From a bacterium (lineage in GTDB: Bacteria > Zhuqueibacterota > Zhuqueibacteria > Zhuqueibacterales > Zhuqueibacteraceae), in NCBI GenBank assembly GCA_023150945.1, contig JAKLJX010000015.1, positions 124,001-188,000 of the forward strand: 64,000 bases of DNA, in the 5' to 3' direction. The position numbers were made by a program, and so were the translations under genes. The notes beneath the pieces were generated by a model. The model saw only the letters and a list, made by a program, of their open reading frames with translations. It was not told the DNA's origin and searched no databases. Every line of letters begins with the position of its first letter. Within the stretch, counting starts at the first letter, position 1. Below are positions 59,992 through 64,000 of this stretch, in pieces.

Positions 59992-61113
59992 ATGGCAACG
60001 CAGGACACCGCCGCCGAACCCAAGCTGGGCAGACTTCTGCTTGCTGACGTTCGCCACGGCGATTTCAAGCGCACATTGCGCCGCGATTGGAGCGAGCTCA
60101 AGGAATTCTATCTCGATCAAGAGCGCAAAACCCGCCTGCAAGGTATGGGGAAGTTCAAGCGTTTCTTTGTCATGGCATGGTGGCTGATCAAGAGCTTGTT
60201 CTTGAAGCTGACGCCGGTGCGGCGCGTGCTGGTCGTGATCAGTTGCGTTCTCGTCATCCAATCCGGCACGATCGGCTTTGCAGGAAGCAATGTGAATGTC
60301 ACCAGTGACACGGGCAAGGCCGGCTTCATAATTCTGCTCTTCGTGCTCATGCTCGAATTGAAAGACAAGATGACCGCGCAAAGCGAGCTGGCTGCCGGCC
60401 GCGTGGTGCAGCGCGCGCTCATGCCCAAGCGCAATCCGGTGGTGGCCGGCTGGGAAATCTGGATGATTGCGCAGCCGGCAAATGAAGTCAGCGGGGACTT
60501 TGTGGATTATCTGGCCCTGGATGGCGAGCGCTTGGGCTTGGCGTTGGGCGATGTGGCGGGCAAAGGCTTGAAGGCTGCGCTGCTCATGGTGAAACTGCAA
60601 GCCACGTTGCGCGCGTTGGCAGCGGAATTCGACTCGCTCGCGGAGCTGGGCGCCAAGTTGAACGCGATTCTTCGGCGTGATGGCTTGCCGGACAGTTTTG
60701 CTTCGCTGGTGTACCTGGAATTGCAGCCCGACTCCGGCAGCGTGCGCTTGCTCAATGCCGGCCACATGCCGCCGCTCCGCCTCAGCGATTTCAAGCTGGA
60801 AGAAATTGCACAACACGCCACGGCCTTGGGCCTCACACCTGAAGCGACATTTGTGGAGCAGAGAGTTGAATTGCAGAGGGGAGAAACTCTCTTGATCTAT
60901 TCCGATGGTTTGACCGAGGCACGCAACGAGGCCGGTGACTTTTTCGGTGAAGAGCGCTTGTTTGCCCTGCTGCGTTCGTTGGCGGGATTGCAGGCTGCCG
61001 AAATGGGCGCAAGGATCATCGCCGCAATCGCCGCGTTCGTTGGGGAGGCCCCCGCGCATGACGATCTTTCGATGTTGGTGCTGCAACGCACCGCTGCCGG
61101 ACCGCACCAGTAA
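59992..61113 (+). CDS. membrane-associated PP2C (SpoIIE/RsbU-type) serine phosphatase
   Basis: A 373-residue protein. A basic N-terminal region is followed by two hydrophobic helices (about 75-120) and a SpoIIE phosphatase domain (about 145-365). Metal-binding residues lie in NEVSGDFVDY, LALGDVAGKG and the C-terminal PAHDDLSMLVL. Such phosphatases dephosphorylate STAS anti-anti-sigma factors in partner-switch pathways. The RsbRD-like protein at 35920 is a possible distant partner. ATG 59992 is chosen over an upstream extension without conserved sequence. Confidence 0.9.
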   Translation: MATQDTAAEPKLGRLLLADVRHGDFKRTLRRDWSELKEFYLDQERKTRLQGMGKFKRFFVMAWWLIKSLFLKLTPVRRVLVVISCVLVIQSGTIGFAGSNVNVTSDTGKAGFIILLFVLMLELKDKMTAQSELAAGRVVQRALMPKRNPVVAGWEIWMIAQPANEVSGDFVDYLALDGERLGLALGDVAGKGLKAALLMVKLQATLRALAAEFDSLAELGAKLNAILRRDGLPDSFASLVYLELQPDSGSVRLLNAGHMPPLRLSDFKLEEIAQHATALGLTPEATFVEQRVELQRGETLLIYSDGLTEARNEAGDFFGEERLFALLRSLAGLQAAEMGARIIAAIAAFVGEAPAHDDLSMLVLQRTAAGPHQ

Positions 61114-61272
61114 TCTGCACGCACGGCACCTCGCTTCTGCCCCACCGGACGCCGGTCCCAGCCCACCGCAGGACGCAATTCTCATCAGCCGCAGTCTCTT
61201 TGGCGGTATGCAAGGTGAGGCCGTGAAGACCTTGCCAACTTTTTCCGCGTGCGAATCCACGGAGGTCAGCAC

Positions 61273-62055
61273 ATGAAAAGAGTGACCGCTTTCGTTGGAA
61301 GTGCCCGCAAACAGCACACCTACTCGGCCGTCCGCCAGTTCCTGGACAACCTGCGATCGTTGGGGGAGGTCGAAAATGAGATCATCGCCCTGAGCGACTA
61401 TCGCCTCAACACTTGTCGAGGCTGCAAGCTGTGCTTCGCGAAGGGTGAGGAGTTTTGCCCGTTCAAGGATGACCGCGATCTGCTCATTGAGAAGATGAGG
61501 TCTGCAGACGGAGTTATCTTTGCCTCCCCGAACTACTCGTTCCAAGTCTCCGCCCTGATGAAGATCTTCCTCGACAGACTCGGCTTTGTCTTTCATCGTC
61601 CGTGCTTTTTTGGGAAGACCTTCACCAGTATCGTTGCCCAGGGCATCTATGGCGGCGACCACATCGTGAGCTACCTCGATTTCGTCGGCAATGGCTTGGG
61701 CTTCAACACCGTCAAAGGCACGTGCTTCACTGCTCTTGAACCGATGACGGAGAAGGAAAAGCAGAAGATGGACAAGGCTCTCGCGCAGCAGAGCAAGCAG
61801 TTCTACGAAAGACTGCTTGAGCCGGAATATCCAGTGCCGACGTTGTTCAAGCTCATGGGCTTTCGGATGGGCCGCACGAGCATAAGGCTGGAGCTCGATG
61901 ACAACAGTCGCGACTACCGATACTACAGGGACCAAGGCTGGTTCGAGTCTGACTACTTCTACCCCGTTCGCTTGGGCGTGTTGAAGAAGTTGACTGGTGG
62001 TCTCTTCGACTCAATCCAAGCGCGAATGACGAGAAATAGGAGAGGTGGATCTTGA
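61273..62055 (+). CDS. NADPH-dependent FMN reductase-like flavodoxin-fold protein
   Basis: A 260-residue protein: flavodoxin-like N-terminus (FVGSARKQHTYS), an iron-sulfur-type Cys set CRGCKLCFAKGEEFCPFKDD as in the iron-sulfur flavoprotein family, and the FMN-site SPNYSFQVSALMKIFLDR. GGAGGT precedes ATG 61273. The C-terminal extension of about 80 residues is not recognised. Codon use looks less GC-rich than upstream genes. Its stop overlaps the start of the next gene. Confidence 0.85.
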   Translation: MKRVTAFVGSARKQHTYSAVRQFLDNLRSLGEVENEIIALSDYRLNTCRGCKLCFAKGEEFCPFKDDRDLLIEKMRSADGVIFASPNYSFQVSALMKIFLDRLGFVFHRPCFFGKTFTSIVAQGIYGGDHIVSYLDFVGNGLGFNTVKGTCFTALEPMTEKEKQKMDKALAQQSKQFYERLLEPEYPVPTLFKLMGFRMGRTSIRLELDDNSRDYRYYRDQGWFESDYFYPVRLGVLKKLTGGLFDSIQARMTRNRRGGS

Positions 62056-62738
62056 GCCACATAAAGAGAAAGCTTCAATTTCAGGGTGAGAAGTCCCCTT
62101 CGTTCGCTCCGAAGTCTGCGATCATCTCCTGGTACCTTATTTGCGTTGTGGGCGCCACCTGGCTGGCATTCTCTGCGCCGAACGAAGCCGATCGTTCGGT
62201 AAACTTCGGCCGGCAGGTGGCGCTGCTCGCCGGCGTATTCATTTACATGGCGAGGGCCGCCATCACGCTCTTTGTTTTCGTAAAGCGGAAAATCCCCTGG
62301 TGGGAGGCAGCCTCGGGAGGGGGGCTGATCGGTTTCGTGCTTTTCATGTTTCTGCGTGACGGCCTCCAGACGCCCCAGCCGCTCGGCTTGGTGGATGTGG
62401 CAGGGGCACTGCTCTACTTCATAGGATCTTATCTCGGAACTGCATCTGAGTATTCACGGCATATCTGGAAAGCCCTTCCCGGGAACAAAGGACACCTCTA
62501 CACGGGAGGCTTATTCAAGTACTGCCGGCATATCAATTATTTCGGCGATCTGCTTCTCTTCAGTGGCTTGGCCGTCCTCACTCGGCAACTGTGGGCGGGC
62601 ATCGTGCCTGTGGCCATGGGCTTGAACTTCGCTTTCGTTCTGATCCCGGCTCATGACGCCTATCTCGCGATGCGATACGGCGGTGCGTTCGAGGACTATG
62701 CACGGCGGACGAAGAAGCTGGTGCCACTTCTCTATTGA
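62052..62738 (+). CDS. membrane protein, ICMT/DUF1295-like methyltransferase family
   Basis: A 228-residue protein with about five to six hydrophobic segments and a C-terminal cytosolic motif (TGGLFKYCRHINYFGDLLLF, then HDAYLAMRYGGAFEDYARRT), similar to isoprenylcysteine methyltransferase/steroid-reductase-type membrane enzymes. TTG at 62052 is the start, with AGGTGG upstream, overlapping the previous stop by four bases. Substrate unknown. Confidence 0.75.
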   Translation: MSHIKRKLQFQGEKSPSFAPKSAIISWYLICVVGATWLAFSAPNEADRSVNFGRQVALLAGVFIYMARAAITLFVFVKRKIPWWEAASGGGLIGFVLFMFLRDGLQTPQPLGLVDVAGALLYFIGSYLGTASEYSRHIWKALPGNKGHLYTGGLFKYCRHINYFGDLLLFSGLAVLTRQLWAGIVPVAMGLNFAFVLIPAHDAYLAMRYGGAFEDYARRTKKLVPLLY

Positions 62739-62870
62739 GGCACGACGAAGTGCCCGTGCCCTCAACAGGGAATACTCGCAGCAAATTCGGCATCGGGGTT
62801 CCGAACCCTCGGTTTGAACTCTTTGAGCGATTGGAGTACTTCCGTGATCTCCATCTGAAGGATTTTGCTG

Positions 62871-63599
62871 ATGAACACCAAAGTGGAAAACCCTTCTGCC
62901 GACAACCAGCCCAACCTCCAGGCGGGCATTGCCGCGCGGTTTGCACAAGTGGCGGGCATGTTCCTCTTGCAGGCAGTTATTCTTTTTCTCTCTGCCGGCC
63001 GCCTCGACTGGCTTTGGGCGTGGGTCTATTTGGCGATCTGCCTCGTGAGTGTAGCAATCAACGGCACGATCATGCTTCGTGCCAGTCCCGAGACCATCGC
63101 TGAGCGCGGCCGCCCAAGCAAGCAAACAAAGGATTGGGACAAGGTCGTGGCCGGCCTCTGGAGTTTGATCCTATTTCTTGCGGTTCCGCTGGTCGCGGGC
63201 CTGGATATGCGTTTCGGTTGGACGCGCGAGCTTAGCGCGAGTTGGAACTTCGCGGGCGCCGTCCTGCTGGCGGGTGGATTGGCCCTTGCCGGCTGGGCGA
63301 TGCTCGCCAATGCGTTTTTTTCAACCGCTGTGCGCATTCAAAGCGACCGCGGCCAGACCGTGTGCCGCAGCGGGCCCTATAGGTTTGTGAGGCACCCCGG
63401 CTATGCGGGATTCATTCTCCAATCACTCGGCACTCCGCTCGTGTTCGGTTCGCGGTGGGCGCTAATTCCCGGCCTGGTGGCCGCGGTGCTTATGATTCTC
63501 CGGACGGCTTTGGAGGATCGCATGCTTCAAGCCGAATTGGGTGGCTACCGGGATTTTGTTCACGAAGTCCGTTACCGCCTCGTTCCCGGTATTTGGTGA
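62871..63599 (+). CDS. ICMT/PEMT-family membrane methyltransferase
   Basis: A 242-residue protein with five or so membrane helices and the family signature RSGPYRFVRHPGYAGFILQ followed by an ED-containing C-terminus (LEDRMLQAELGGYRDFVHEV), as in isoprenylcysteine or phospholipid methyltransferases that use SAM. AAGGA precedes ATG 62871. It is the second of three related genes in a row. Substrate unknown. Confidence 0.85.
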   Translation: MNTKVENPSADNQPNLQAGIAARFAQVAGMFLLQAVILFLSAGRLDWLWAWVYLAICLVSVAINGTIMLRASPETIAERGRPSKQTKDWDKVVAGLWSLILFLAVPLVAGLDMRFGWTRELSASWNFAGAVLLAGGLALAGWAMLANAFFSTAVRIQSDRGQTVCRSGPYRFVRHPGYAGFILQSLGTPLVFGSRWALIPGLVAAVLMILRTALEDRMLQAELGGYRDFVHEVRYRLVPGIW

Positions 63600-63645
63600 G
63601 GAGGTTGACTCATCGCTTTCCTGAATACTGCAGGAGAATCAGCGC

Positions 63646-64000
63646 ATGCGTGAGACGTTAGCATTTTCTCTCGGCACGCTTTGCTTGGTGCTATTCTCAT
63701 GGCGCACGTTCCGCCATCCCGGCTCGCATGGCTTCTACCGATTCTTTGCAGCAGAGGCGATGCTGGCGTTGATCATCACGAATGCTGCGGTGTGGTTTCA
63801 TGATCCGCTCAGGCCGCGGCAACTCGTCTCCTGGCTCCTGCTTTTCGCCGCGCTCGTGCTGGCGGTGCACGGCTTCGTGTTGCTGCATCGCCGTGGCAAG
63901 CCAAATGCAGACCAAGAAAACAATGCGGATTTTGTATTTGAAAAGACGACCACCTTGATTCGCAGCGGTGCCTACAAGTATATCCGCCACCCGCTTTACA
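63646..64000 (+). CDS. ICMT-like membrane protein, 3' end cut by window
   Basis: The open frame starts at ATG 63646 behind AGGAG and runs past the window end (118 codons visible). It has three hydrophobic segments and reaches RSGAYKYIRHPLY, the same motif as the preceding gene. It is thus the third of a series of ICMT-like genes. Confidence 0.8.
   Translation, partial: MRETLAFSLGTLCLVLFSWRTFRHPGSHGFYRFFAAEAMLALIITNAAVWFHDPLRPRQLVSWLLLFAALVLAVHGFVLLHRRGKPNADQENNADFVFEKTTTLIRSGAYKYIRHPLY

Overview
The window is a GC-rich bacterial chromosome segment whose genes are packed with NtrC-type sigma-54 activators, ferredoxin-dependent redox enzymes, universal-stress domains and RND pumps. Gene content (no photosynthesis, no obvious respiratory chain, two cytosolic NiFe hydrogenases, 2-oxoacid:ferredoxin oxidoreductase, ADP-forming acyl-CoA synthetase, c-type cytochromes, RND pumps of a diderm) suggests a Gram-negative-type, facultative or anaerobic heterotroph. 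An FCB-group or candidate-phylum (KSB1-like) member is my guess, but no rRNA or other phylogenetic marker is present. No tRNA, rRNA, CRISPR array or complete insertion sequence was seen.

Layout. 0-14.9 kb: the C-terminal part of a sigma-54 activator, a response-regulator/double-USP fusion, a cytochrome c lipoprotein, a complete group 3b-type NiFe hydrogenase (beta, an inserted cyclic-nucleotide-binding protein, gamma, delta, alpha), a complete group 3d-type hoxEFUYH hydrogenase and two maturation proteases. 14.9-29.7 kb: fermentative carbon metabolism, with an ADP-forming acyl-CoA synthetase fused to a GNAT domain, a korDA/korBC-type 2-oxoacid:ferredoxin oxidoreductase with a beta-gamma fusion, alanine dehydrogenase, a CoA-transferase, a malic enzyme with phosphotransacetylase-like tail, a radical SAM protein and a tryptophanase-type lyase. 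30-36.7 kb: a HybA/HybB-like membrane electron-transfer pair without a catalytic subunit, a ferredoxin, then a signalling cluster (duplicated Cys protein, heme-c histidine kinase, membrane-anchored REC-GcvH protein, RsbRD-like protein, cupin). 36.8-43.9 kb: a Lon-like protease, a CoA-binding protein, then leftward genes (receiver protein, Rnk, lamin-tail protein, zinc-ribbon protein, glutamate dehydrogenase, duplicated Cys protein) around a 119-bp tandem repeat array. 44.3-50.3 kb: a leftward NtrC-type two-component pair facing a duplicated helical periplasmic protein and a glutamine synthetase. 50.4-60 kb: two RND pump/adaptor pairs separated by a decayed toxin-antitoxin module. 60-64 kb: a PP2C phosphatase, an FMN reductase and three consecutive ICMT-like membrane proteins, the last cut by the window edge.

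How it may work together. The hydrogenases, the ferredoxin-linked oxidoreductase, the ferredoxins and the HybAB-like pair can exchange electrons among H2, NAD(P)H, ferredoxin and the quinone pool, while acyl-CoA synthetase, malic enzyme, alanine dehydrogenase and glutamate dehydrogenase dispose of carbon and nitrogen during fermentation. With the USP domains and numerous sensors this resembles a hypoxia/energy-starvation survival island (inference). The least expected signal is a palindrome TTCYCA-N4-TGRGAA placed upstream of several of these operons, twice as a tandem pair about 30 bp apart and twice near a correctly spaced -24/-12 promoter. It looks like the operator of a sigma-54 activator, perhaps one encoded here. 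A second unexplained element is a family of 119-bp, two-hairpin repeats in three intergenic regions.
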